DNA of 64,000 nucleotides from positions 62,001-126,000 of the forward strand of contig NZ_JAPNLJ010000013.1 in the NCBI RefSeq assembly GCF_026627445.1, read 5' to 3'. The stretch's first letter is position 1; each line of letters begins with the position of its first letter. Positions 16,662 to 25,405 of this stretch are shown here, in pieces. The position numbers and the translations under genes were made by a program. Source of the DNA: Streptomyces sp. H27-H1 (lineage in GTDB: Bacteria; Actinomycetota; Actinomycetes; Streptomycetales; Streptomycetaceae). The notes beneath the pieces are model-generated. The model was given only the letters and a program-made list of their open reading frames with translations, searched no databases and was not told the DNA's origin.

Positions 16662-17324
16662 CTAGCGCCGGACCGCGCACAGCAGGCCGTCGCCCACCGG
16701 GAGCAGGGCGGCCTCCAGGGCCGGACTCTCGCGGACGCTGCGCAGTAGCTCGCGGACGCGGAGCACCTCCACCGGCTGGGCCGCGGAGTCGACCGTACGG
16801 CCGTCGGAGAAGACTCCCTCGAAGCAGACGAGGCCGCCGGGGCGCAGTAGGCGCAACGATTCAGCGAGGTAGTCGAGGGACTCGGAGGGGTCCCCGTCGC
16901 AGAAGACGAGGTCGTAGCCGCCGTCCGCCAGCCGGGGCAGTACGTCCAGGGCGCGGCCCGGGATGAAGCGGGCGCGGTTGCCCGCGAAGCCGGCGGCGCG
17001 GAACGCCTGGCGGGCGAAGGCCTGCCGGTCCGGTTCGGGATCGACCGTTGTCAGGACCCCGTCGGCGCGCATTCCGTGCAGGAGGTGGATGCCGGACACG
17101 CCGGTTCCGGTGCCGATTTCGGCGACCGCTTTCGCGTCCGCGGTGGCGGCGAGCAGGCGCAGCGCGGCCCCGGTGCCGGGGGAGACGGAGCGAAGTCCCG
17201 CTTCCCTGGACCGGTCGCGGGCCCATCGCAGAGCGTCGTCTTCGGCGACAAACGCGTCGGCGAACGCCCAGCTCGTCTGCCGGTTGCCGGTTATGACCCT
17301 CTCCTGTCCCCATAGTTGGCGCAA
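16662..17324 (-). CDS. O-methyltransferase (class I SAM-dependent)
   Basis: A protein of about 220 residues with the SAM-binding signature AVAEIGTGTGVSGIHLLHGM, an acidic second motif LTTVDPEPDRQ and DLVFCDGDPSES, typical of the catechol/caffeoyl-CoA O-methyltransferase group. The substrate is unknown. The start is unclear. No ATG or GTG lies in frame before the domain; only TTG codons at 17324 and 17393 are available. A Shine-Dalgarno-like AGGAGAGGG lies just before the conserved VITGNRQTSWAF, where no normal start codon exists. It is divergent from sigE, as Rv1220c is from sigE in M. tuberculosis. Confidence 0.8.
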   Translation of the reverse strand: MRQLWGQERVITGNRQTSWAFADAFVAEDDALRWARDRSREAGLRSVSPGTGAALRLLAATADAKAVAEIGTGTGVSGIHLLHGMRADGVLTTVDPEPDRQAFARQAFRAAGFAGNRARFIPGRALDVLPRLADGGYDLVFCDGDPSESLDYLAESLRLLRPGGLVCFEGVFSDGRTVDSAAQPVEVLRVRELLRSVRESPALEAALLPVGDGLLCAVRR

Positions 17325-17467
17325 CGGTGACTGTATCCGCTGGAGTCGGGAACCCGCAGATGGGACCGGGCGTTGTGAGCAGTAGAGACGCAAGGACGGG
17401 CCGGGGCCCGGGACCGATGCAAAGTTACTGCAAAAAAGCTTATCCAGAGCTGACGGGAAGGGTGGCT

Positions 17468-18247
17468 ATGGTAGGGATTCCGCTGGACACCACCAGAGCC
17501 GACAGGGGAGGTGCGGCTGCGCCTGTGGATCGTGGGGGTGTCCTCCGACGCCTCTTCTGGTCGGCCGGTGAGCCGAAATCCGTGACCAACATTGCTGACC
17601 GCTTCCGCACCGCAGACACCGCAACAACCGCGACCTTCGCCGCCGATGCGGGCTCCCAGGCGTGGACCCCTCCCTCGTGGGAGGAGATCGTCAGCACGCA
17701 CAGTGCGCGGGTCTACCGTCTCGCCTACAGGCTGACGGGCAACCAGCACGACGCCGAGGACCTGACGCAGGAAGTGTTCGTCCGCGTCTTCCGCTCGCTG
17801 TCCACCTACACGCCCGGCACGTTCGAGGGCTGGCTGCACAGGATCACCACGAACCTGTTCCTGGACATGGTCCGCCGCAAGCAGCGGATCCGTTTCGACG
17901 CCCTCGCCGACGACGCCGCCGAGCGGCTGCCGAGCCGTGAGCCGTCCCCGCAGCAGGTGCTGCACGACACCCACTTCGACGCGGACGTGCAGCAGGCGCT
18001 GGACACGCTCGCGCCCGAGTTCCGCGCGGCCGTGGTGCTGTGTGACATCGAGGGCCTGTCGTACGAGGAGATCGCCGCCACGCTGGGCGTGAAGCTCGGC
18101 ACCGTGCGCAGCCGTATCCACCGGGGCCGCTCCCACCTGCGCAAGGCGCTCAAGCACCGGTCGCCCGAGGCCCGTGCGGAGCAGCGTGCGCTGGCCGGCG
18201 TGGCGGTGGGAGCGCCCGGCACCGGGGGAGAGGGCGGAGCCGAGTGA
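17468..18247 (+). CDS. sigE: ECF RNA polymerase sigma factor (SigE type of mycobacteria)
   Basis: A 259-residue ECF sigma factor. Region 2 is IVSTHSARVYRLAYRLTGN through EDLTQEVFVRVF and LHRITTNLFLDMVRRKQR. Region 4 is APEFRAAVVLCDIEGLSYEEIAATLGVKLGTVRSRIHRGR. About 70 residues precede region 2. ATG 17468 has a good ribosome site (GGAAGGGTGG); GTG 17582 (VTNIADRF) is an internal alternative that would remove most of the extension. Its GTGA overlap with the zinc-motif anti-sigma gene, and htrA and tatB behind, indicate control of the envelope-stress response. Confidence 0.92.
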   Translation: MVGIPLDTTRADRGGAAAPVDRGGVLRRLFWSAGEPKSVTNIADRFRTADTATTATFAADAGSQAWTPPSWEEIVSTHSARVYRLAYRLTGNQHDAEDLTQEVFVRVFRSLSTYTPGTFEGWLHRITTNLFLDMVRRKQRIRFDALADDAAERLPSREPSPQQVLHDTHFDADVQQALDTLAPEFRAAVVLCDIEGLSYEEIAATLGVKLGTVRSRIHRGRSHLRKALKHRSPEARAEQRALAGVAVGAPGTGGEGGAE

Positions 18248-18915
18248 GCGGGACCAGTCCGTCCCCGTCGCCTGCCGAACATCACCTGGGCGACCGGCTC
18301 GCCGCCCTCGTGGACGGGGAGTTGAGCCACGATGCCCGCGAACGGGTGCTGGCGCACCTGGCGACGTGTGCGAGATGCAAGGCCGAGGCCGATGCGCAGC
18401 GGCGCCTGAAGACCATGTTCGTGGAGAGCGCACCGCCTCCGCTGTCGGCCGGGCTCCTGGCGCGGTTGCAAGGACTGCCGGGAGGCGGCTCCGACGGCCC
18501 CTCAGGTCCTTCCGGCCGCTTCGGCCCGCCGCCGGGCGCCGAGCCCTTCCCGACCTTCGCCTACGCGCCGCCCGCGGCCGCCGCCGCGCCGCAGCAGCAG
18601 GGTTTTCGGATACACGAGGTGGGCCGGCAGCGGCGCCGCTTCGCCTTCGTCGCCGCCGGAGCGGTGTCGCTCGCCGCGATCGCGCTGGGCGGCACGCTGC
18701 CGATGGAAGCGATCGAGCCCAATGCCCGGGGCGAGGCCCCGGCCGCGCGAACGGGACCCGTGGTGCCGGTGGTCGACGCGGTGGTCCGGGAGAACCGGAT
18801 GCCGAAGCCGGGCACCGTCCCGACGCTCCGCTCCGTCACCCCCCTCGCGGCCTCCCCGTCGCCGTCCCCCAACACCGCCTCCTCCTCGGCGCGCCCGGTC
18901 TCCCTGTACCGGTAG
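18244..18915 (+). CDS. Zinc-motif anti-sigma factor, RseA-like
   Basis: A 223-residue protein. Its first about 60 residues are an anti-sigma domain with the zinc signature H-x3-C-x2-C (HLATCARC), preceded by LVDGELSHDARERVLAHL. A Gly/Pro-rich linker, one transmembrane helix (FVAAGAVSLAAIALGG) and a short Ser/Pro-rich external tail follow. It should hold SigE inactive at the membrane. The start overlaps the sigE stop (GTGA), so the two proteins are made in fixed ratio. In M. tuberculosis the equivalent RseA is released by phosphorylation and ClpC1P2 degradation; whether the same occurs here is inference. Confidence 0.88.
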   Translation: MSGTSPSPSPAEHHLGDRLAALVDGELSHDARERVLAHLATCARCKAEADAQRRLKTMFVESAPPPLSAGLLARLQGLPGGGSDGPSGPSGRFGPPPGAEPFPTFAYAPPAAAAAPQQQGFRIHEVGRQRRRFAFVAAGAVSLAAIALGGTLPMEAIEPNARGEAPAARTGPVVPVVDAVVRENRMPKPGTVPTLRSVTPLAASPSPSPNTASSSARPVSLYR

Positions 18916-19050
18916 GAGCCCCGAGCCCGCCCCCGGCGCCCGTACTTTCGGCCCGCCGGGGCGGGCAGCACGGGCAACCTGGTTGAATCTCCGCCAGACG
19001 CGCCGCCCCCGGGCGGCCGGCGGAGACAGACAGCCAGGCGGGGAGCTCCC

Positions 19051-20496
19051 ATGTCCGACAGTCAGCAGACCGATCCGGCGGCGGATCCGGTCCCCGCCCT
19101 CCTGCCCCTGTGGTGGAGCCGGCCCGCGGAGCCCGTCGGCGCGCGCGGAGCATCCGTACCGCCCCCGCGGACCGCGCGGCAGGCTCAGACGGAGGCGGAC
19201 CGGGATCCGGTGGCCGCGCAGTCCCCCGCCCCCGTGCCCCTGTGGTGGAGCCGTCCCGCGGAACCGGTCGCCGCGCGCGAGGAGCCCGTACCGCCCGAGC
19301 GGAACCTGCCGGAGGCAGAGGCGGAGGCGGAGCCGCGGTACGACCCGTGGGGTGCGGTGCCCCTGCAGGCGGTGGACCACGGCAGGGCGGGGACCCGCCG
19401 CGCCCGGCTGCGCCAGGGCGTCGCCCTCGCCATCGGGACCGCCGTCCTGGCCGGCGGTATCGGCGGCTACGCGGGCGTCCTCGCCGAGCGGCGGGCCGGT
19501 ACCCGCCTCGAACTCCCGCAGACGGCCCCCGCCGCCGACCGCGGCCGCGCTCCCGACAGCGTCGCGGGGATCGCCGCCACCGCCCTGCCCGGCGTGGTCA
19601 CCCTGCACGTCGACAGCGCGGAGGGCAGTTCCACCGGTACCGGCTTCGTCCTCGACGGGCAGGGACACATCCTCACCAACCACCACGTGGTCGTCGGGGC
19701 CCGGGCCATAACGGTCACCTTCAGCACCGGAGAGAGCGTCGCCGCCGAACTGGTCGGCGGCGACACCGGATACGACCTGGCCGTCGTCAAGGTCGACGGG
19801 GTACGCGGCCTGCGGCCCCTCGCGCTCGGCAACTCCGACAACGTCGAAGTCGGCGACCCGGTCGTGGCCATCGGGGCCCCCTTCGACCTCTCCAACACCG
19901 TCACCGCCGGGATCATCAGCGCCACCGGCCGCCCCATCACCGCCGGCGGGGACAAGGGAGACGGCAGCGACGTCAGCTACGTCGACGCCCTCCAGACCGA
20001 CGCCCCCATCAACCCCGGCAACTCCGGCGGACCGCTACTCGACGCCAAGGCCCAGGTCATCGGCATCAACAGCGCCATCCGCGGAGGCGACGGCGGGGAC
20101 AGCTCCGCACAGCAGCGCGGCAGCATCGGCCTCGGCTTCGCCATCCCGGTCAACCAGGGCAAGCGCGTCGCCGAGGAACTGATGCGCACCGGCCGCGCCA
20201 CGCACCCCGTCATCGGGGTCACCCTCGACATGGACTACTCCGGCGACGGGGCCCGCGTGGGGGAGAAGGGCGAGGGCGGGAAGCCGGCCGTCACCGCCGG
20301 CGGGCCGGGAGCCCGCGCCGGGATCGAGCCGGGCGACGTGATCACCAAGGTCGACGGGGTGCGCGTGCACGGCGGCGACGAACTCGTGATCAAGATCCGG
20401 GCCCACCGGCCGGGCGACCGGCTCACGCTCACCGTGCTGCGCGGGGGCCGGGAGCGCACGCTGGAGGTGGTCCTCGGATCGGCGAACGGATCGTGA
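19051..20496 (+). CDS. htrA: HtrA/DegP-like serine protease with PDZ domain
   Basis: A 481-residue protease: a cytoplasmic N-terminal region with duplicated PLWWSRPAEPV segments, one transmembrane helix near residue 125-150, then a trypsin-like domain outside the membrane. Its catalytic triad is visible as His in LTNHHVV, Asp in GYDLAVVKVD and Ser in NPGNSGGPL. A single C-terminal PDZ domain (GARAGIEPGDVITKVDGV) ends it. It degrades misfolded envelope proteins. It lies 135 bp after the anti-sigma gene in the conserved sigE-rseA-htrA-tatB order and is probably a SigE target. Confidence 0.93.
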   Translation: MSDSQQTDPAADPVPALLPLWWSRPAEPVGARGASVPPPRTARQAQTEADRDPVAAQSPAPVPLWWSRPAEPVAAREEPVPPERNLPEAEAEAEPRYDPWGAVPLQAVDHGRAGTRRARLRQGVALAIGTAVLAGGIGGYAGVLAERRAGTRLELPQTAPAADRGRAPDSVAGIAATALPGVVTLHVDSAEGSSTGTGFVLDGQGHILTNHHVVVGARAITVTFSTGESVAAELVGGDTGYDLAVVKVDGVRGLRPLALGNSDNVEVGDPVVAIGAPFDLSNTVTAGIISATGRPITAGGDKGDGSDVSYVDALQTDAPINPGNSGGPLLDAKAQVIGINSAIRGGDGGDSSAQQRGSIGLGFAIPVNQGKRVAEELMRTGRATHPVIGVTLDMDYSGDGARVGEKGEGGKPAVTAGGPGARAGIEPGDVITKVDGVRVHGGDELVIKIRAHRPGDRLTLTVLRGGRERTLEVVLGSANGS

Positions 20497-20614
20497 CGGC
20501 AGGGTGAAAGGCGAATCGGTTCGGTAATCAGCCGGTCCTGGTGTATTGGCCTGTGGACCTGGCCGGGTACCGTGTGACAGGCCTGACGTGGAGAGAGCCG
20601 AGGAGCGGGGCAAG

Positions 20615-21064
20615 GTGTTCAACGACATAGGCGCACTCGAGCTGGTCACGATCGTGGTGCTCGCCATTCTCATCTTCGGCCCGGACAAGCTGCCCAAGGT
20701 CATCCAGGACGTCACGGGCGTCATCCGGAAGATCCGGGCGTTCTCCGACAGCGCGAAGCAGGACATCCGCTCCGAGCTGGGCTCGGAGTTCAAGGACTTC
20801 GAGTTCGAGGACCTGAACCCGAAGAACTTCATCCGCAAGCAGCTGGCCGAGAACGAGGACCTCAAGGAGATCCGGAGCAGCTTCGATCTCCGCAAGGAAC
20901 TCAACGACGTCACCGACGCGGTCAACGGCAAGGAGTCCGACGAGGCCGCGGCCCCCGGCGGCGCCCTCGCCGCGCCCGCCCCGGCCGCCGGACCGGACAT
21001 GGTCAAGAAGCCCGTCGCCCCGGCGCAGGAGCAGCGCACGCGGTACGACGCCGACGCGACCTGA
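20615..21064 (+). CDS. tatB: Sec-independent protein translocase subunit TatB
   Basis: A 149-residue protein with a TatA/B N-terminus: transmembrane helix FNDIGALELVTIVVLAILIF, hinge GPDKLPKV and a long amphipathic helix. The acidic central part and Pro/Ala-rich tail suit TatB rather than the shorter TatA. TatB docks twin-arginine substrates with TatC at the membrane. GTG 20615 has AGGAG upstream and puts the helix at the true N-terminus; the frame extends upstream but without membrane logic. It completes the sigE block. Confidence 0.9.
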   Translation: MFNDIGALELVTIVVLAILIFGPDKLPKVIQDVTGVIRKIRAFSDSAKQDIRSELGSEFKDFEFEDLNPKNFIRKQLAENEDLKEIRSSFDLRKELNDVTDAVNGKESDEAAAPGGALAAPAPAAGPDMVKKPVAPAQEQRTRYDADAT

Positions 21065-21198
21065 CGCCACCCGAGACCACGCGTGCGCCTGCCTGAGCGG
21101 TGAACCGCGGTCGGGTGGCTATCCTCCTTTGAGTCCGGACCCAGGACGCCCGAGGGGGGTGGGCCGTTCCGGATCCCACGGAACGAGAGGCCGCTCAG

Positions 21199-21903
21199 AT
21201 GGAGACGACGAGCAGTAGCCGGGTAGGCGCACAGCCCGCCGAGGCACAGACGCCCGCGCCCCAGGACCATCCACAGCCCCCGGACGCGGCCGCCCCGCCC
21301 GTCCCTGCCGCCCGCCGGGCGGCCGAGGGGTACCTGCGGGCCGACTTCCCCTGGTACGGGCTGGACGGGGCGTTCACCGGCCCCCGCTGGCTGATGCAGG
21401 TAGCCGTCGGCGCCGACGGCAGTGTGGAGCACGGCTCGACGGGCCACGGGGACGAGCCCTCCGCGCGCGGCGAGATCGCCACCGGGGAGAAGGAGCGCTT
21501 CGCGGTGGTCGTCACCGTGGCCAGCAACCCGCTGCGCCGCAGCGGCGACGGCACCGGTGTACTGGAGGCCACTTCGGTCTCCTCGGCCGCCTGGCTGGCG
21601 GGTTCGGGGCTGCTGGCCTACAGCTGGCCGGGGCAGATGGACCACAGCCTGCGCGACGACTGGCTCGACCAGCAGACCGAGGCCGCGTGGGAGCTCGCCG
21701 ACGACCTCGGCGGCGAGGACTGGTCGACGCTGTCGCTGCCCGTGGACGGGGAGCCGACGCCGTTCCACTACCGCGAGTCGGAGTTCGGGTGGGTGCTGGC
21801 CGGGTCGACCGGCAGCGGTGTGCACCTGGGCGCGTACGGCCGGGGCATGAGCGCCTACGGGCTCGGGTTCTCGGTGATCGCGGACCTCGGAACGTACGAG
21901 TAG
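21199..21903 (+). CDS. Conserved hypothetical protein
   Basis: A 234-residue soluble protein without signal peptide or transmembrane helix. A Pro/Ala-rich N-terminal 35 residues lead into a compact mixed alpha/beta domain rich in Trp, Gly and acidic residues (LRADFPWYGLDGAFTGPRWLMQV, FHYRESEFGWVLAG, VIADLGTYE). I do not recognise the family. It lies between tatB and mrp and is convergent with mrp over a terminator hairpin. Confidence 0.6.
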   Translation: METTSSSRVGAQPAEAQTPAPQDHPQPPDAAAPPVPAARRAAEGYLRADFPWYGLDGAFTGPRWLMQVAVGADGSVEHGSTGHGDEPSARGEIATGEKERFAVVVTVASNPLRRSGDGTGVLEATSVSSAAWLAGSGLLAYSWPGQMDHSLRDDWLDQQTEAAWELADDLGGEDWSTLSLPVDGEPTPFHYRESEFGWVLAGSTGSGVHLGAYGRGMSAYGLGFSVIADLGTYE

Positions 21904-21924
21904 GCGCAGGGCGGGTACGAGGAA

Positions 21925-21948
21925 GGGCACCGCCCGGTGGCGGTGCCC
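21925..21948. terminator. Bidirectional terminator between convergent genes
   Basis: GGGCACCGCC (21925-21934) pairs perfectly with 21939-21948 around CGGT. It serves both the hypothetical gene and mrp. Confidence 0.8.
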
Positions 21949-21985
21949 TCGAACCTCTGCCGGACCCCTGCGGAGCCCGTGCGCG

Positions 21986-23155
21986 TCAGAACTTGTTGCG
22001 CGGGGTGATCCCCAGGGACATCCCGGCCAGGCCGCGGGCGCGGCCGCCGAGCTTGCCCGCGATGGCGCGCAGGGCCGCGCCGGCGGGGGAGTCGGGGTCG
22101 GACAGGACGACCGGCGTGCCGTCGTCGCCGCCCTCGCGCAGCCGTACGTCGATCGGGATCGAGCCCAGCACCGGCACCGCCGCGCCGATCGTCTTGGTCA
22201 GTCCGTCGGCGACCCGCTGGCCACCGCCCGAGCCGAACACGTCGACCATCTCGTCGCAGTGCGGGCACGGCATCCCGGACATGTTCTCGACGACACCGAC
22301 GATCTTCTGGTGCGTCTGCACGGCGATCGAGCCGGCCCGCTCGGCGACCTCGGCCGCCGCCTGCTGCGGGGTGGTCACCACGAGGATCTCGGCGTTCGGC
22401 ACCAGCTGGGCCACGGAGATCGCGATGTCGCCCGTGCCCGGCGGCAGGTCGAGCAGCAGGACGTCCAGGTCGCCCCAGTACACGTCGGCCAGGAACTGCT
22501 GGAGGGCGCGGTGCAGCATCGGGCCGCGCCACACCACGGGCGCGTTGCCGGGGGTGAACATGCCGATGGAAATGACCTTCACGCCGTGCGCCGACGGCGG
22601 CATGATCATGTTCTCGACCTGGGTGGGGCGGCCCTCCACGCCGAGCATGCGCGGCACGCTGTGGCCGTAGATGTCGGCGTCGACGACACCGACCTTGAGG
22701 CCGTCGGCCGCCATCGCCGCCGCCAGGTTGACGGTGACCGAGGACTTGCCTACGCCGCCCTTGCCGGAGGCGACCGCGTAGACGCGGGTCAGTGAGCCGG
22801 GCTGGGCGAAGGGGACCTCGCGTTCGGCGGTGCCGCCGCGCAGGGTCGCCGCGAGGTCCTTGCGCTGCTCGTCGCTCATCACGTCCAGCGTGACGGCGAC
22901 CGAGGTGACGCCGGGGACCTGCTGCACGGCCTCGGTGACGAGGTTGGTGATGGTCTCGCGCATGGGGCAGCCCGACACCGTCAGGTACACGGTGACGGCG
23001 ACCTCGCCGCCGTCGCCGATCTCCACCGATTTGACCATGCCCAGCTCGGTGATCGGCCGGTGGATCTCGGGGTCGTTCACCGTCGCCAGCGCGTCCAGGA
23101 TCGCGTCCTGCTCGGGCACGGCAGCAGCGGAGGCGGAGCTTGTGTCGGTAGCCAT
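21986..23155 (-). CDS. mrp: Mrp/NBP35-type iron-sulfur carrier ATPase
   Basis: 389 residues: an N-terminal MIP18 (DUF59) domain (DALATVNDPEIHRPITELGMV), then a P-loop ATPase with deviant Walker A GKGGVGKSSVTVNLA and the C-terminal Fe-S ligand pair MPCPHCDEM. Proteins of this type assemble Fe-S clusters and transfer them to apoproteins in the cytoplasm. It sits at the end of the sigE block as Rv1229c does in M. tuberculosis. It is monocistronic here, with 42 bp to the DUF1003 gene upstream on the same strand. Confidence 0.93.
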   Translation of the reverse strand: MATDTSSASAAAVPEQDAILDALATVNDPEIHRPITELGMVKSVEIGDGGEVAVTVYLTVSGCPMRETITNLVTEAVQQVPGVTSVAVTLDVMSDEQRKDLAATLRGGTAEREVPFAQPGSLTRVYAVASGKGGVGKSSVTVNLAAAMAADGLKVGVVDADIYGHSVPRMLGVEGRPTQVENMIMPPSAHGVKVISIGMFTPGNAPVVWRGPMLHRALQQFLADVYWGDLDVLLLDLPPGTGDIAISVAQLVPNAEILVVTTPQQAAAEVAERAGSIAVQTHQKIVGVVENMSGMPCPHCDEMVDVFGSGGGQRVADGLTKTIGAAVPVLGSIPIDVRLREGGDDGTPVVLSDPDSPAGAALRAIAGKLGGRARGLAGMSLGITPRNKF

Positions 23156-23197
23156 GCCCCGATGGTACGGCGCGGCGGCGGGCCTGAGGAAAGCCCG

Positions 23198-23851
23198 CTA
23201 ACGGTCGCCTTCGTCACTCTCGGCGGGGAATAGCCGCCGCTCGTCCATCTCCTTGATCAGATCCTGGAACTCGGACCGGATCCAGTCGCGCGTGGCGACC
23301 TCCCCCAGACCCATCCGCAAGGCCGCGATCTCCCGGGTCAGGTACTCGGTGTCTGCCATCGAGCGCTCGTTCTGCTTGCGGTCCTGCTCCAGGTTGACCC
23401 GGTCCCGGTCGTCCTGCCGGTTCTGCGCCAGCAGGATCAGCGGGGCCGCGTAGGAGGCCTGGAGCGACAGCATCAGGGTCAGGAAGATGAAGGGGTACTG
23501 GTCGAACTTCAGGTGCCCGGGCGCGAAGATGTTCCACAGCACCCAGATGATGATGACGACGGTCATCCAGACGATGAACCGGCCCGTGCCGAGGAACCGC
23601 GCGACCCGCTCCGACAGCCGCCCGAAGGCCTCCGGGTCGTATTCGGGCAGCAGCCGCCGGCGGGCCGGGCGCGGCAGGTCGAGCCGGGTGCGCGAGCGCG
23701 TCAGCGCGCTGGACCCGGTCGAACGTTCCGCCGACTCCGCCGTCAGTCCGTGCTCGCGCGCCTGCAGCCGCGCCTGTTCGCGCCGCTCCCGGATCTGTTC
23801 GCGCCGCCGCTCGCGCGCGCCCTGATCGCCGCGCCCCCGCTCAGTGGCCAC
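23198..23851 (-). CDS. DUF1003 membrane protein
   Basis: A protein of 217 residues whose middle contains two transmembrane helices (FIVWMTVVIIIWVLWNIF and FIFLTLMLSLQASYAAPLILL) followed by AQNRQDDRDRVNLEQDRKQN, the characteristic DUF1003 tail. The charged N-terminus is Arg-rich and coiled. Function is unknown. I use GTG 23851 (VATERG), which overlaps the upstream MgtE-N/CBS gene by 11 bases; ATG 23869 is an alternative. The pair is conserved in actinomycetes and has been linked by annotation to magnesium handling, an association that is inference. Confidence 0.85.
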   Translation of the reverse strand: MATERGRGDQGARERRREQIRERREQARLQAREHGLTAESAERSTGSSALTRSRTRLDLPRPARRRLLPEYDPEAFGRLSERVARFLGTGRFIVWMTVVIIIWVLWNIFAPGHLKFDQYPFIFLTLMLSLQASYAAPLILLAQNRQDDRDRVNLEQDRKQNERSMADTEYLTREIAALRMGLGEVATRDWIRSEFQDLIKEMDERRLFPAESDEGDR

Positions 23852-25148
23852 GTACGTCCCCTTCCGCATCCTCGGAACTGTCGGAACTGTCGGAACCCTC
23901 GGAATGGAAGTCCGTCTCCCGCCAGTCGTCCGGGAGCAGGTGGTCCAGTACGTCGTCGACCGTGACCGCGCCCAGCAGGGAGCCGCTCTCGTCGACGACC
24001 GGGACCGCGACCATGTTGTACGCGGCCAGGTAGCTGGTCACCACCGGCAGCGAGGCGTCCGGCCGCAGCGGCGCGAGGCCGGTGTCCACGATCGAGCTGA
24101 CCAGGGTGAACGGCGGATCGCGCAGCAGCCGCTGGAAGTGCACCGTGCCCAGGTACTTGCCCGTCGGCGTCTCGTCCGGCGGCCGGCACACGTACACCTG
24201 CGCCGCCAGCGCCGGCGACAGGTCCGACTGGCGCACCCGGGCCAGTGCGTCCGCGACCGTCGCGTCGGGCCGCAGCACGATCGGCTCCGTGGTCATCAGA
24301 CCGCCCGCGGTGTTCTCCTCGTACGACAGCAGCCGCCGCACGTCGGCGGCGTCGTCCGGCCGCATCAGCGTCAGCAGCCGTTCCATGTCGTCCTCCGGGA
24401 GCTCGGAGAGCAGGTCGGCCGCGTCGTCCGGGTCCATCGCCTCCAGGACATCGGCCGCGCGCTCCTCCTTCAGCTTCCCGAGGATCTCCACCTGCTCGTC
24501 CTCGGGCAGCTCCTCCATGACGTCGGCGAGCCGGTCGTCGTCGAGGGCGCTCGCCACCTCGGCGCGCCGCTTCGGCGTCAGGTGGTGCAGGACGTTCGCC
24601 ACGTCGGCGGGGCGCATCTGCTCGAAGGTGGCCACCAGGCTCTCGGCGCCCTGCCCGTGCTCCTCCAGCGAGAACCCCGTCACCGCCGACCACCCCACGG
24701 TCAGGGTCTCGCCGCGCCGGCGCAGCGCGCCCGACTTGCCCTTCCGTACGAAGATCCGGTCGATCTCCCAGTCACGGCGGGCCGGCAGCTGCTGGATGGC
24801 CACGTCCACGACGGTGACCTCCTCGTCGTCCGCGACGAGGCGCACCCGACGGTCCAGCAGTTCGCCGAGGATCAGCCGTTCGGTGGGGCGCTGCTCGAAG
24901 CGGCGCATGTTGACCACGCCGGTGGTGATGACCTGGCCGGACTCGACGCCCGTCACCCGGGTCATGGGCAGGAAGATCCGGCGCCGGCTGACGACCTCGA
25001 CCACCAGGCCGAGCAGCCGGGGCGGCCGGCCGCCCACGCGGAGCATCGCGACGAGGTCGCGTACCCGGCCCACCTGGTCGCCGTTGGGGTCGAAGACGGG
25101 CACACCCGACAGATGCGAGACGAAGATCCGTGGGGCGCCTGCCGCCAT
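23841..25148 (-). CDS. MgtE N-terminal and CBS domain protein (no transport domain)
   Basis: 435 residues: a PRC-barrel-like beta region at residues 1-160, an MgtE-N superhelical domain (FEQMRPADVANVLHHL... repeated [DE]DAADLL motifs) at about 180-290, and two CBS motifs to about 420. The tail is acidic. The membrane half of real MgtE transporters is missing, so this is a regulator or sensor rather than a channel. AGGAGG lies 9 bases before ATG 25148, which fixes the start. Its end overlaps the DUF1003 gene, and corA lies 1.6 kb away, suggesting a magnesium-related cluster. Confidence 0.87.
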   Translation of the reverse strand: MAAGAPRIFVSHLSGVPVFDPNGDQVGRVRDLVAMLRVGGRPPRLLGLVVEVVSRRRIFLPMTRVTGVESGQVITTGVVNMRRFEQRPTERLILGELLDRRVRLVADDEEVTVVDVAIQQLPARRDWEIDRIFVRKGKSGALRRRGETLTVGWSAVTGFSLEEHGQGAESLVATFEQMRPADVANVLHHLTPKRRAEVASALDDDRLADVMEELPEDEQVEILGKLKEERAADVLEAMDPDDAADLLSELPEDDMERLLTLMRPDDAADVRRLLSYEENTAGGLMTTEPIVLRPDATVADALARVRQSDLSPALAAQVYVCRPPDETPTGKYLGTVHFQRLLRDPPFTLVSSIVDTGLAPLRPDASLPVVTSYLAAYNMVAVPVVDESGSLLGAVTVDDVLDHLLPDDWRETDFHSEGSDSSDSSEDAEGDVRGH

Positions 25149-25294
25149 CCGAGCGCCTCCTACGAGCTGCGTCATCCGTCGATCACCGGTACTGCCGTCC
25201 CTCAGGTTAGCCCGTGCCGCACGCAACCTCCTGGTGGGCCCGTCCGCCCGGCCGCACCCGCGGCGCCCCCGTGACCTCCGCACGCGCGTCCCCA

Positions 25295-25338
25295 CGGCCT
25301 CCGCGCGGCCTCCGCGCGGCCTCCGCGCGGGCTCCGCG
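25295..25338. repeat. 11-bp tandem repeat, four units
   Basis: Three perfect copies of CGGCCTCCGCG and one copy with a single change lie in the divergent promoter region between the MgtE-N/CBS gene and the lipoprotein gene. Confidence 0.8.
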
Positions 25339-25405
25339 CAGAGGCCCGCGTACGGGCGGGTACGCTGCCAGCTGCCCGCCGACGAAACGAGAGGGGCACC
25401 TGCCA

